This document shows, piece by piece, positions 1-8,660 of a DNA stretch of 64,000 bases. The translations under genes and the position numbers were made by a program. Numbering within the stretch: position 1 is the stretch's first letter; each line of letters starts with the position of its first letter. The notes beneath the pieces are model-generated. The model was given only the letters and a program-made list of their open reading frames with translations, was not told where the DNA came from and did no database searches. Source of the stretch: Opacimonas sp002292215. GTDB lineage: Bacteria; Pseudomonadota; Gammaproteobacteria; Enterobacterales; Alteromonadaceae. The DNA is taken from assembly GCA_943846745.1 (NCBI GenBank), contig OX044360.1:2418001-2482000 (forward strand), read 5' to 3'.

Positions 1-2076
1 TTGGAAAAATTATTTATATATACCGGTTTATTAATTGAGGTAGGTCAAACTGACGAAGCACAAATACATGCTGATAAACTGATTAAAATTTCACCAAACA
101 ATCCATTGTTGAATCAAATGCAGGCTGTGATTCTTGCTTCGCAGGATGAGCATCAAGGTGCGTTTGTCGCTGCTGAAAAATCCATTAATTTAGGTAATTC
201 AAATCCTGTAGCTCGATTAATCGCAGGTTATTCTGCTTTTAAAGTTAATGATTTTATTAATGCAAATAAACACTTATCGCTAATTGCAGCTAATTTACCG
301 GATGATCACCCTGGTTTGAAAATGCTCGCTGCAAGTCAACTTGAACTTGGCTTATCATTGCAAGCTAGTCAGGTTTTATCTCGGGTAGACGAGGATTCGT
401 CAAATAACCCCCAGTTATATTCAAAACTAGGCTATGAACTGATTCAAGATGGCTATATCGAGGAAGCCAAGGCGTTAATTGCAAAAACGCAAAACATGAC
501 GAATACCAATCAAGATCTAACGCGCATAGGAATTTTAAAATTATCGGTTAATGATTTAGAGGGTATTTTAGATCTTGAGAAAGCGGCAAAAGGAGCTCCA
601 GATGATGTCCCCACGCAAGTTATTTTGGCAACCGCTTATCTAGCCAATCGTGATTATGCTAAAGCTTTAACGTTAGCACAAAGCTGGCAAAAAATGATGC
701 CAGATGAGCCTAAAGCTTATGTATTGGAAGCTGAGGCAGCCGTTGCCACCAGTGATTATGCGCGGGCACAAATGGCGTTAGAAAAAGCCTTACAATTAGC
801 GCCAGATGATCCTATTCCCAATATGTCATTGGTGCGTATTTTAGCCCGTCAAAAAGACTACTCTGCAGCGATAGCTCGCACGAAAAAAGTGTTGGCGTTG
901 AAACCTGCTTTTGAACCAGCGCTGATGATGTATTACGTGTTGCACAATCAAATAGACACCGAACAAAAAGGTCCAAGCGATATAGTTACCTATCTTGATA
1001 AAGCGATTGCTGCAGAGCCGTCGCCGGCTATATACATCCTGAAGGCCATAATTTTGAATTCTGAAGGCCAATACGACCAAGCATTGAGTGTATTATCTCA
1101 ACCCAATGCCATTGATTTGAATTCAAACGGCTATTGGCAAACTAAAGGCCAAGCATTAGTGGCGAGTGATAAAGTGAATCTTGCGCAAGAACATTACACG
1201 CAATGGCTTGATGCGTTTCCTAACAGTTATGATGCTGTCATCGGACGATTAGTCGTCCACGATGTTAAAAGTGAATTTGCAGACGGATTGGCATTAATTA
1301 AATCCAAACCTATGTTACGTGAACAGCTCCCGATTAAAATTATGGAGTGTCAATTTTTAGCCCAAACTAATGACACACGTATGGCTCGAAACTTATATAA
1401 TACGTTGAGCAATGAAGTAAAAGCCTTACCGGATGTTGAGGCCATCAATGCACTGTTATTGATTCAAGAAAACAATCCTAAAGCGGCAGTTAAGCCAGCG
1501 CAAATTGCGTATGCCAATCGTGCCAATCGTCGTAATTTTCTGACATTGATTAAAGCATTGGATGGAGCGAATCGTCCTGTAGATGCGTTAGTGCTAATAA
1601 ATAAACATGTAGCGGCGAGACCCAATGATACTGTGGCAAGCCTGCTATTGGCAGAGCGTTCGATGAAATCAACACCACAAAAATCTATTACGATTTACAC
1701 GAGCCTAGTTGCACAGCAGCCTAATAATTTTGTAGCGTTAAACAACCTAGCGTACTTACTATATGAACAAGATGAGTTTGCTAAAGCTGAGGGGTATGCC
1801 AAGAAAGCAATGGCGATTCAACCAGATAACGCAGCGGTGGTGGATACGCTTGCGCAAGTATACAATGCTCAAGAGCAGTATGATGAAGCATTAACGTTAT
1901 ACAATCGTGTTGTCAGTGATACAATGCCAAACGAAGTGATATTCTTAAATTACATAGAAACGTTAATTTTGGCTGATAATCGTTTGTTAGCCAAACGCAA
2001 GCTTGAGTCAAGGCAGTGGCAAGAGCGAAATTCACAACAACGGATTGCAGTTATCAAAGCGAAGTATAATATTTAA
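1..2076 (+). CDS. PrsT-like TPR repeat protein, 5' truncated by window edge
   Basis: The reading frame is open from the first base, so the visible 691 residues are the C-terminal part of a longer protein. It is built almost wholly of tetratricopeptide repeats: many 34-residue units with the A-x-x-x-G/A-x-x-x-A and P-D-N/D signature, for example around residues 250-275 and 570-650. The repeat style and the C-terminal end resemble the PEP-CTERM/XrtA-system TPR lipoprotein PrsT, a family of roughly 900 residues that supports exopolysaccharide or sorted-protein export. The signal peptide would lie upstream of the window. The next gene begins immediately after its stop codon, suggesting co-transcription. 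The TPR call is firm. The PrsT assignment is a family-level guess, because no exosortase or PEP-CTERM protein is visible here. Confidence 0.7.
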   Translation: MEKLFIYTGLLIEVGQTDEAQIHADKLIKISPNNPLLNQMQAVILASQDEHQGAFVAAEKSINLGNSNPVARLIAGYSAFKVNDFINANKHLSLIAANLPDDHPGLKMLAASQLELGLSLQASQVLSRVDEDSSNNPQLYSKLGYELIQDGYIEEAKALIAKTQNMTNTNQDLTRIGILKLSVNDLEGILDLEKAAKGAPDDVPTQVILATAYLANRDYAKALTLAQSWQKMMPDEPKAYVLEAEAAVATSDYARAQMALEKALQLAPDDPIPNMSLVRILARQKDYSAAIARTKKVLALKPAFEPALMMYYVLHNQIDTEQKGPSDIVTYLDKAIAAEPSPAIYILKAIILNSEGQYDQALSVLSQPNAIDLNSNGYWQTKGQALVASDKVNLAQEHYTQWLDAFPNSYDAVIGRLVVHDVKSEFADGLALIKSKPMLREQLPIKIMECQFLAQTNDTRMARNLYNTLSNEVKALPDVEAINALLLIQENNPKAAVKPAQIAYANRANRRNFLTLIKALDGANRPVDALVLINKHVAARPNDTVASLLLAERSMKSTPQKSITIYTSLVAQQPNNFVALNNLAYLLYEQDEFAKAEGYAKKAMAIQPDNAAVVDTLAQVYNAQEQYDEALTLYNRVVSDTMPNEVIFLNYIETLILADNRLLAKRKLESRQWQERNSQQRIAVIKAKYNI

Positions 2077-2556
2077 ATGATTAATTTTGTTACCGCAGAT
2101 TTTACTCAGCCTAAGCATGCACAAGCACTCATTTTTTTAATGGATGCGTATGCTCAAGATCCGATGGGTGGCAATGCCGCTATCGAGCCAACTATTTTAG
2201 CGCAATTACCAGCGATTTTAGCATCACGTGATGATGCATTCACGGTGCTTGCATATGCCGATGATACACCAATAGGCTTAGCTAATTGCTTTGTTGGATT
2301 TTCCACCTTTGCAGCTAAAGAGTTAGTCAATGTGCATGACTTGGTAGTGGTTGAATCACATCGCTATCAAGGTATTGGTAAAGCTTTATTAGCAGAAGTA
2401 GAAAAGCGTGCACTATCACGTAATGCATGTAAAATAACACTCGAGGTATTACAAAACAACGCTCCAGCGCGCAAAGCGTATCAGGATGTGGGGTTTGTCC
2501 CTTATGAACTGTCTCCTGGCGCAGGTGTTGCAGAATTTTGGCAAAAAAAGCTTTAA
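2077..2556 (+). CDS. GNAT family N-acetyltransferase
   Basis: A 159-residue single-domain protein with the GNAT fold. The acetyl-CoA binding motif A appears as V-E-S-H-R-Y-Q-G-I-G-K-A-L (Q/R-x-x-G-x-G/A type) near residues 94-106, preceded by the beta4 strand that ends in V-H-D-L-V-V. The late motif N-A-P-A-R-K-A-Y-Q-D-V-G-F near residues 128-140 is the usual motif B tail. The ATG follows the TAA of the TPR gene with no gap, so the two genes are probably translationally coupled. The substrate cannot be read from sequence. Confidence 0.85.
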   Translation: MINFVTADFTQPKHAQALIFLMDAYAQDPMGGNAAIEPTILAQLPAILASRDDAFTVLAYADDTPIGLANCFVGFSTFAAKELVNVHDLVVVESHRYQGIGKALLAEVEKRALSRNACKITLEVLQNNAPARKAYQDVGFVPYELSPGAGVAEFWQKKL

Positions 2557-2581
2557 TTAACTTACCGATTTTATAAATATT

Positions 2582-3433
2582 ATGTACACAACTCTTGTTG
2601 CTGCGTTGTCGGCGTTACGTCACAATCGCATTTTTGAGATGGTGGTGATCACGGTCATCATTATCTCCGCTTTAGAAATTGGCGCAAAAACCTTTCCACT
2701 ATCTGACACCGCGTTGTTGATCACCAAGATCATGGACAGAGCGATTACGATATTTTTCTTATGCGAAATTATCATTCGCTTTGTTGCTGAGCCGAGGAAA
2801 AAAGATTTCTTAAAATCCGGTTGGAATATTTTCGATACTCTTGTAGTGGTCATCAGTTTAGTACCGGTTAATGAGTCTGAAATGGCCTTGTTGGCGCGTT
2901 TGATCCGAGTATTTAGGGTCTTACGAATGATTTCAATCATTCCTGAGTTACGATTATTGATTAACTCACTGCTCAAAGCGATGCCCAAAATGGGCTATGT
3001 CGTGTTGCTCATGTTTATTATTTTTTATATCTACGCAGCCATGGGTAGCTACTTATTTGCCCCGATTAACGAGGTGTTGTGGGGTAATATTGCCATCGCG
3101 ATGTTGACTTTGTTCCGTGTGATGACGTTTGAAGATTGGACGGATATCATGTACGAAACCCAAGAAGTCTACGGATTTTCATGGATTTATTACATGACGT
3201 TTATTTTCTTAACAGCGTTTGCATTTTTGAATATGGTGATTGGAATTGTCATTAATGTCATGGAGCAAGAGCAACGGGAAATACGCGAAGAAGAGGCTGC
3301 TACTCACCCTGAGTTGCAAGATATTAGTAATAAAGAAGTCAACGCAGAACTACATGCGCAAATCAGTGAATTGCAAAGTGAGATTGGTGAAATCAAAGCA
3401 TTGTTACTTGCTCAGCAAGCACAACCTAGATAA
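2582..3433 (+). CDS. Voltage-gated cation channel, BacNav-type, acidic filter
   Basis: A 283-residue six-helix ion transport protein, the size of bacterial sodium channels such as NaChBac. S1-S3 occupy roughly residues 15-95. S4 carries arginines at three-residue spacing (R106, R109, R112, R115) and is followed by the S5-pore-S6 module at about 135-230. The pore filter reads T-F-E-D-W-T-D at residues 182-188, where sodium-selective relatives have T-L-E-S-W-S/A-x. The C-terminus (about 250-278) is a short heptad-rich helix, as expected for the tetramerising coiled coil. The acidic filter resembles calcium-selective variants of this fold, so ion selectivity should not be assumed to be sodium. 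It stands alone between a GNAT gene and convergent tolC. Confidence 0.85.
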   Translation: MYTTLVAALSALRHNRIFEMVVITVIIISALEIGAKTFPLSDTALLITKIMDRAITIFFLCEIIIRFVAEPRKKDFLKSGWNIFDTLVVVISLVPVNESEMALLARLIRVFRVLRMISIIPELRLLINSLLKAMPKMGYVVLLMFIIFYIYAAMGSYLFAPINEVLWGNIAIAMLTLFRVMTFEDWTDIMYETQEVYGFSWIYYMTFIFLTAFAFLNMVIGIVINVMEQEQREIREEEAATHPELQDISNKEVNAELHAQISELQSEIGEIKALLLAQQAQPR

Positions 3434-3436
3434 TCG

Positions 3437-3470
3437 ACTATGGCGAGTGAGAGACACCACTCGCCATAGT
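3437..3470. terminator. Hairpin between convergent channel and tolC genes
   Basis: A perfect 13-bp inverted repeat (ACTATGGCGAGTG and its complement) encloses an 8-nt loop. It lies between the stops of two convergent genes, the expected place for a shared transcription end. Neither side has a good U-run, so it may act as an mRNA 3'-end stabiliser rather than a textbook intrinsic terminator. Confidence 0.5.
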
Positions 3471-3488
3471 AAGAACATCAAAGGTTGA

Positions 3489-4781
3489 CTAGTTAGACGC
3501 TTGAAGGCCTTTATTTAGGGTTTCGATGTCTGCAACAGTCAACGTACCCGCAGCGCGTTTAAGACTAATCACAGCAGTGATAAAATCATAACGAGCATTG
3601 GCTAAGTTTTTACGTGCGTTAAACAAATTACGTGTTGAATTAAGTACATCAACAATCGTTCTGATCCCCACATCAAACCCTTCTTCAGTCGCGCGTAAGG
3701 CTGACTCTGCTGAGATAACCGCTTGTTCAAACGCTTTGATAGTGGACATATTAGCTGAAATGTCATTAAACGAATTACGTACATTACGTACCGTACCGCG
3801 ATAGGTTTGTTCAAGTGTTTCACTTTCCGCTACAAAACGTGAGCGAGATTGTGCAGTACGAGATGTTGTTGCGCCGCCACTATAAATAGGCACACTCAAC
3901 GTAATACCTAAACTGCTAGTATCCGAATCACCATCCACACCATCTTGGTCGAAATCAGAACGACTCAATGACCCAGATAAGCCCAGTGTTGGTAGATGTC
4001 CTGCCTTGTTACCATCAATATCTGCTTTGGCGATATCAACAGCAAAGCGCTGTGCTTGTAAATCCAAGTTGTTCATTTGTGCCAAGTCTAACCATGCTTC
4101 GACCGTTTCAGGCGCAGGCGCTTGCGCAGCAAACGTCGTCGTATTTAACGTGTTAACTTGGTCATAATACAACCCAGTAATTTCACGTAGCTGTTCTTTG
4201 CGTAGTTCGAGGGTATTGCGGGCAACAATTTCTTGAGCTATCGTAGTATCGAAGTTAGCTTGCGCCTCATGTACATCAGTAATGGCGATTAAGCCCACTT
4301 CAAAACGTTGCTTAGTTTGTTCTAGTTGGCGTTCGATAGCACGTTTTTCAGCTTGAACAAACTCAACATTATCATTCGCTCGTAAAATATTGAGGTAGGC
4401 ATCGACAACACGGACAATCAAATCTTGTAATGTGGCAGAGTAAGAGGCTTCGGCTTGTTGTGCCACTTTTTCAGCGCGATCCATGCCTATCCATTGTGCA
4501 TGGTCATACAACGACATGGATAAACCGACACGATAGTTTAATGTGTCGGTATCGACATTATTAGAATCAGACATGGTGTAACCAATTGAACCTGACACTT
4601 GCGGTAATAAAGGAGCTCGTGCTAACGTCACACCCTCAAGTGATACATCTCGCAATGCCTTTGCACGGTTAACTACAGGGTCTTTATCTAACGCTTGTTG
4701 ATAAATCGCCGATAAATCTTGAGCATGTAGTGATCCGGTAAATCCTATACTTATGATGACACTTAATAGTGTTTTTTTCAT
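3489..4781 (-). CDS. tolC: TolC family outer membrane efflux protein
   Basis: A 430-residue outer membrane factor with an N-terminal signal peptide ending in G-S-L-H-A-Q. Two OEP repeats follow, with long alpha-helical hairpins rich in A, Q, E and R and the conserved N-x-x-x-A-R-x-x-L type segments near each repeat end (for example R-N-L-F-N-A-R-K-N-L near the C-terminus). It would form the trimeric exit duct for RND, MFS or ABC tripartite pumps and type I secretion. The position, divergent from nudF and upstream of yqiB-yqiA-parE, is the standard gammaproteobacterial location of tolC itself, which supports the symbol over other OEP paralogues. Confidence 0.9.
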   Translation of the reverse strand: MKKTLLSVIISIGFTGSLHAQDLSAIYQQALDKDPVVNRAKALRDVSLEGVTLARAPLLPQVSGSIGYTMSDSNNVDTDTLNYRVGLSMSLYDHAQWIGMDRAEKVAQQAEASYSATLQDLIVRVVDAYLNILRANDNVEFVQAEKRAIERQLEQTKQRFEVGLIAITDVHEAQANFDTTIAQEIVARNTLELRKEQLREITGLYYDQVNTLNTTTFAAQAPAPETVEAWLDLAQMNNLDLQAQRFAVDIAKADIDGNKAGHLPTLGLSGSLSRSDFDQDGVDGDSDTSSLGITLSVPIYSGGATTSRTAQSRSRFVAESETLEQTYRGTVRNVRNSFNDISANMSTIKAFEQAVISAESALRATEEGFDVGIRTIVDVLNSTRNLFNARKNLANARYDFITAVISLKRAAGTLTVADIETLNKGLQASN

Positions 4782-4946
4782 ATTGCTGCCTTAAAAGAGT
4801 TAAAATGAAACTATTATTGTTTCTAGTCTGTGCATTTGTATACCGTGAGTGTAAGAAATTCAAGCGGATACATATATACTTATCACGTTACGAAATAGGG
4901 TTATGTGTAACAGAATGTAATCGTATATTCATTAATTAGGGAAATT

Positions 4947-5564
4947 ATGTCAATTAGACCTCAGTTTAGCAACCAAGACGTTGAAGTATTAACCACAAAT
5001 AAATTATACGACGGTTTTTTTAAAATGGTGCAGTATAAAGTCAAACATAAGTTATTTGCAGGTGGTTGGTCTGATGTGGTGACCCGAGAAATGTTTGAAC
5101 GTGGGCACGCCGTCGCATTACTCCCTTATGATCCAAATACACAAGAATTTGTATTAATTGAACAATTTCGACTAGGTGCGATGGCTACATCTGATTCACC
5201 GTGGTTAATGGAAGTCATCGCCGGCATGATTGATGACGGCTACAGCGCTGAAGATATCTGTCATAAAGAAGCCCATGAAGAAGCGGGTATTCGTTTAAGC
5301 CATTTAACCAAAGCCTGTAGTTACTTATCGAGTCCAGGAGGCACTACCGAGCGATTGCATATTTTTATGGCTAAAACCGACGCGACTCAAGCCGATGGGA
5401 TCCATGGCATTGATGATGAATCAGAAGACATTTTAGTGCATCGTGTTCCGGAGGGAACAGCAAAACAATGGCTTGAGTCTGGTCGAATAGATAACGCTGC
5501 GGCAATTATTGCACTACAATATTTCTTTTTAAATAAACAAAAAATCATAGCGGATTGGCAGTGA
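4947..5564 (+). CDS. nudF: ADP-ribose pyrophosphatase, Nudix family
   Basis: A 205-residue Nudix hydrolase that cleaves ADP-ribose to AMP and ribose 5-phosphate. The Nudix region lies at residues 93-115 (G-M-I-D-D-G-Y, then K-E-A-H-E-E-A-G-I). The catalytic E-E pair is present. Two consensus positions differ: the first Nudix glutamate is Y99 and the usual R before E is K. The downstream loop S-P-G-G-T-T-E-R is the NudF signature. It is the first gene of a tight run: its TGA overlaps the GTG of the DUF1249 gene. It is divergent from tolC as in E. coli. Confidence 0.88.
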   Translation: MSIRPQFSNQDVEVLTTNKLYDGFFKMVQYKVKHKLFAGGWSDVVTREMFERGHAVALLPYDPNTQEFVLIEQFRLGAMATSDSPWLMEVIAGMIDDGYSAEDICHKEAHEEAGIRLSHLTKACSYLSSPGGTTERLHIFMAKTDATQADGIHGIDDESEDILVHRVPEGTAKQWLESGRIDNAAAIIALQYFFLNKQKIIADWQ

Positions 5565-6004
5565 GTATTCAGTATAAAAAAAAGTACGTCCCCCATTTAC
5601 CCAGTCTGTTAGCGATTGGGGATCACAATTATGCGCGCTTTATGCGTTTATTACCGGATTGTGATACAGCAGCATTATCTTATGATTTTTGTGTTGAGGC
5701 TTTATTGAGTTATTCGATCACGATTGTCGATTGTGCGCGTTACACCACGACCGTTGAAGTAAAACAAATCGCAGAACAACTACCTAATTTTATGAAACCT
5801 TCAATGACCGTACGTTTGTACCACGATGCCAAATCTGCCGAGGTCATTAGTTGTCAGCATGTTGGAAATCTAAAGGCGAGTTACGAATATCCTAATTTGC
5901 ACATGCATCAAAAAAATGAAAAGTTTATGGTTAATGTCTTTTTATCCGAATGGCTGCAATTTTGTGTGGCGTATCACAATAAACGAGCGGCGCAAAAACA
6001 ATGA
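5561..6004 (+). CDS. yqiB: DUF1249 family protein, YqiB-like
   Basis: A 147-residue cytosolic protein of unknown function from the YqiB family. Family landmarks are the Y-K-K-K-Y-V-P start, the R-L-L-P segment, S-M-T-V-R-L-Y-H-D-A in the middle, and Y-P-N-L-x-M-H-Q-K-N-E-K near the end. I chose the GTG at 5561 because it overlaps the nudF stop (GTGA) and gives the family's usual N-terminus; a TTG two codons earlier is possible. Its own TGA overlaps the ATG of the next gene (ATGA), so all three genes are translationally coupled. Confidence 0.85.
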   Translation: MSIQYKKKYVPHLPSLLAIGDHNYARFMRLLPDCDTAALSYDFCVEALLSYSITIVDCARYTTTVEVKQIAEQLPNFMKPSMTVRLYHDAKSAEVISCQHVGNLKASYEYPNLHMHQKNEKFMVNVFLSEWLQFCVAYHNKRAAQKQ

Positions 6005-6627
6005 GTTTCCCACAAGCACACATTCTTTATTTACATGGTTTTTTAAGCTCTCCGATGTCTGCCAAAGCTCAAGAAATGCGGCATTATGTTGCGCAGCATT
6101 TTCCGCACATTCAACTGCATATGCCGGTGTTGTCCGGGGTGCCAGCTAAGGCAGTAGAGCAAGCCATAACGCGATTTACTGCTCTGCAAAATACCTATGG
6201 AGAACGGTTGTTAGGCGTGGTGGGCAGTTCAATGGGGGGATTTTTGGCGACGCATTTAGTCGAAAATGTCAGTTCATCTGAGCATTCAGCCAAAGCGGTA
6301 CTAATTAACCCTGCGGTCGCGCCTCATCGACTTTTTCCTGAGTACTTGGGGGAGCATGTTAATCCTTACAGCAAAGAACAATTCACGTTAACCCATGCTG
6401 ATATTGATGCGATTGAACAACGTAATATTACTCAGTTAAGCGTCCCTAAACAATTTCAAGTATGGTTGCAAACCGGTGATGAAGTGCTCGATTATCGCCT
6501 TGCGGAGACATTGTACAAAGAAAGTGATTTACGCATTCGAGTCGGTGGTGACCATGCTTATCAAGATTTTAGCCGTGAGTTACCAGCGATTTGTAAGTTT
6601 TTAACGTGTGAAAGGTTTGCTCAATAG
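6001..6627 (+). CDS. yqiA: YqiA-like alpha/beta hydrolase (esterase)
   Basis: A 208-residue alpha/beta hydrolase. The oxyanion-hole strand L-Y-L-H-G-F lies near residues 8-13, the nucleophile elbow G-S-S-M-G-G near 76-81, and the C-terminal catalytic histidine in G-G-D-H-A-Y-Q-D-F. These match YqiA, an esterase of short acyl chains whose physiological substrate is not established. In E. coli cpdA separates yqiB from yqiA; here the genes overlap directly, so cpdA is missing from this locus. Confidence 0.85.
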   Translation: MSFPQAHILYLHGFLSSPMSAKAQEMRHYVAQHFPHIQLHMPVLSGVPAKAVEQAITRFTALQNTYGERLLGVVGSSMGGFLATHLVENVSSSEHSAKAVLINPAVAPHRLFPEYLGEHVNPYSKEQFTLTHADIDAIEQRNITQLSVPKQFQVWLQTGDEVLDYRLAETLYKESDLRIRVGGDHAYQDFSRELPAICKFLTCERFAQ

Positions 6628-6662
6628 TTGGGTACTTGGTAATATCGCGAGATAATAATTCA

Positions 6663-6716
6663 GTTACCCGCGCGGCACTCGTGTGATGCGTAACAACCAC
6701 TAAGGCGTAGTGTTAC
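6663..6716 (+). promoter_or_regulatory. Competing hairpins in the parE leader
   Basis: The 54 bases before the parE ATG hold GTTAC (6663-6667), GTAAC (6690-6694) and a second GTTAC (6712-6716). The central element can pair with either flank. The downstream hairpin also contains CACTA/TAGTG arms (6698-6702 and 6708-6712) with AGGCG in its loop, the only Shine-Dalgarno-like bases before the start. This could tune translation, but it is only a fold read by eye. Confidence 0.3.
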
Positions 6717-8609
6717 ATGTCAGAGCAATATAATTCAGATGCCATTGAAGTCCTTAACGGGTTAGATCCAGTCAAACGTCGTCCGGGCATGTACACCGAC
6801 ACTACTCGCCCTAACCATCTCAGCCAAGAAGTGATTGATAACTCTGTGGATGAAGCGTTAGCAGGACACGCCTCAACGATTAAAGTTATTTTGCATGAGG
6901 ATCAATCACTAGAAGTCATTGATGATGGCCGTGGTATGCCGGTGGATATTCACCCTGAAGAAAAAATCTCTGGGGTCGAGCTGATTATGACCAAGCTGCA
7001 TGCTGGTGGTAAATTTTCTAACAAAAACTATGAATTTGCAGGTGGTTTGCACGGGGTTGGTATTTCAGTAGTAAATGCCTTGTCAACGCGTGTTGAAGTG
7101 ACTATTCGCCGAAATGGTGAAGTGTATCAAATCGTATTTGCAAACGGCGATAAGATTTCTGAGCTGGCAGTGATTGATACTTGTGGGAAACGTAATACAG
7201 GAACAAGTGTACATTTTTGGCCTGATGTCAGTTATTTTGATTCAGGTAATTTCTCGGTACGCCAACTTTTACACGTGTTGCGAGCAAAAGCGGTACTTTG
7301 CCCTGGTTTACGCATTCGCTTTGATAACAAAATTAACAAAGAAACGACCGAATGGTATTTCGAAGATGGCCTACGCGATTATTTGTATGATGCTGTCAAA
7401 GGATATGAAACTTTACCTCGTGATAATCCATTTGTGGGTAAATTTTCGGGTAACCACGAAGCAGCTGATTGGGCGGTTATGTGGCTGCCAGAAGGTGGTG
7501 ATATGATCACTGAATCTTATGTTAACCTTATTCCTACAGCCCAAGGTGGGACCCACGTCAACGGCCTAAGACAAGGTTTGTTAGAATCAATGCGAGAGTT
7601 TTGTGAGTTTAGAAACTTGCTACCTCGTGGCGTAAAACTCACCCCTGATGATATTTGGGACCGTTGTAGTTATGTGTTGTCGACTAAAATGCAAGATCCA
7701 CAATTTGCAGGGCAAACCAAAGAGCGTTTATCATCACGCCAAGCCGCAGCATTTGTCTCTGGGATCGTAAAAGATTCATTTAGTTTATGGCTTAATAAGC
7801 ATACTGATATTGCTGAATTAATGGCAGATATGTGCATCAATAATGCCCAAAAACGCCTGCGTCAAACCAAAAAAGTCGCCCGTAAAAAAGTCACACAAGG
7901 TCCAGCGCTACCAGGTAAATTAACCGATTGTTCTTCACAAGATACTAGCCGTTCAGAGTTGTTTTTGGTGGAAGGGGACTCAGCCGGTGGTTCAGCTAAA
8001 CAGGCACGTGATCGTGAAATTCAAGCGATCATGCCACTACGAGGCAAGATCCTTAATTCTTGGGAAGTGGATTCGTCACAAGTACTCGCTTCACAAGAGA
8101 TCCACGATATTTCGGTGGCATTAGGGATTGACCCTGACAGCGAAGATCTATCTGGCTTACGCTACGGTAAAATCTGTATTCTTGCGGATGCTGATTCCGA
8201 TGGATTGCACATTGCGACCTTGTTATGTGCATTGTTTGTGAGACACTTCAGAACGTTGGTAAACAAAGGCCATGTATATGTGGCAATGCCGCCTTTGTTT
8301 CGTATCGATATTGGTAAAGAGGTGTATTATGCGCTCGATGAAAGTGAAAAGCAGGGTATTTTAGATCGTATCGAAGCGGAGAAAAAACGTGGTAAAATCA
8401 ACGTACAACGCTTTAAAGGTCTAGGTGAAATGAATCCACTACAACTGCGAGAAACGACTATGGATCCTAACACCCGCCGTTTGGTGCAGCTGACAATTGA
8501 TGATTCGGATGAAATGCTCGAAATGATGGATATGCTACTAGCTAAAAAACGCTCCGGCGATCGCAAAGTATGGCTAGAAGGTAAAGGGAATATGGCTCAA
8601 GTTGAGTAA
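6717..8609 (+). CDS. parE: DNA topoisomerase IV subunit B
   Basis: A 630-residue type IIA topoisomerase ATPase subunit that pairs with ParC to decatenate daughter chromosomes. The GHKL ATPase domain has E-V-I-D-N-S-V-D-E-A-L-A-G near residue 38 and G-G-L-H-G-V-G near 115. The Toprim domain has L-V-E-G-D-S-A-G-G near 417 and D-A-D-S-D-G near 492. The end has the R-F-K-G-L-G-E-M-N-P signature. The length equals E. coli ParE, and the yqiA-parE adjacency distinguishes it from GyrB, which is about 800 residues. parC is not in the window. Confidence 0.97.
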   Translation: MSEQYNSDAIEVLNGLDPVKRRPGMYTDTTRPNHLSQEVIDNSVDEALAGHASTIKVILHEDQSLEVIDDGRGMPVDIHPEEKISGVELIMTKLHAGGKFSNKNYEFAGGLHGVGISVVNALSTRVEVTIRRNGEVYQIVFANGDKISELAVIDTCGKRNTGTSVHFWPDVSYFDSGNFSVRQLLHVLRAKAVLCPGLRIRFDNKINKETTEWYFEDGLRDYLYDAVKGYETLPRDNPFVGKFSGNHEAADWAVMWLPEGGDMITESYVNLIPTAQGGTHVNGLRQGLLESMREFCEFRNLLPRGVKLTPDDIWDRCSYVLSTKMQDPQFAGQTKERLSSRQAAAFVSGIVKDSFSLWLNKHTDIAELMADMCINNAQKRLRQTKKVARKKVTQGPALPGKLTDCSSQDTSRSELFLVEGDSAGGSAKQARDREIQAIMPLRGKILNSWEVDSSQVLASQEIHDISVALGIDPDSEDLSGLRYGKICILADADSDGLHIATLLCALFVRHFRTLVNKGHVYVAMPPLFRIDIGKEVYYALDESEKQGILDRIEAEKKRGKINVQRFKGLGEMNPLQLRETTMDPNTRRLVQLTIDDSDEMLEMMDMLLAKKRSGDRKVWLEGKGNMAQVE

Positions 8610-8660
8610 CATTTCTTTCCGCAATAGCAATGTCTAATATCTGTAAAGGATGAATCACAC

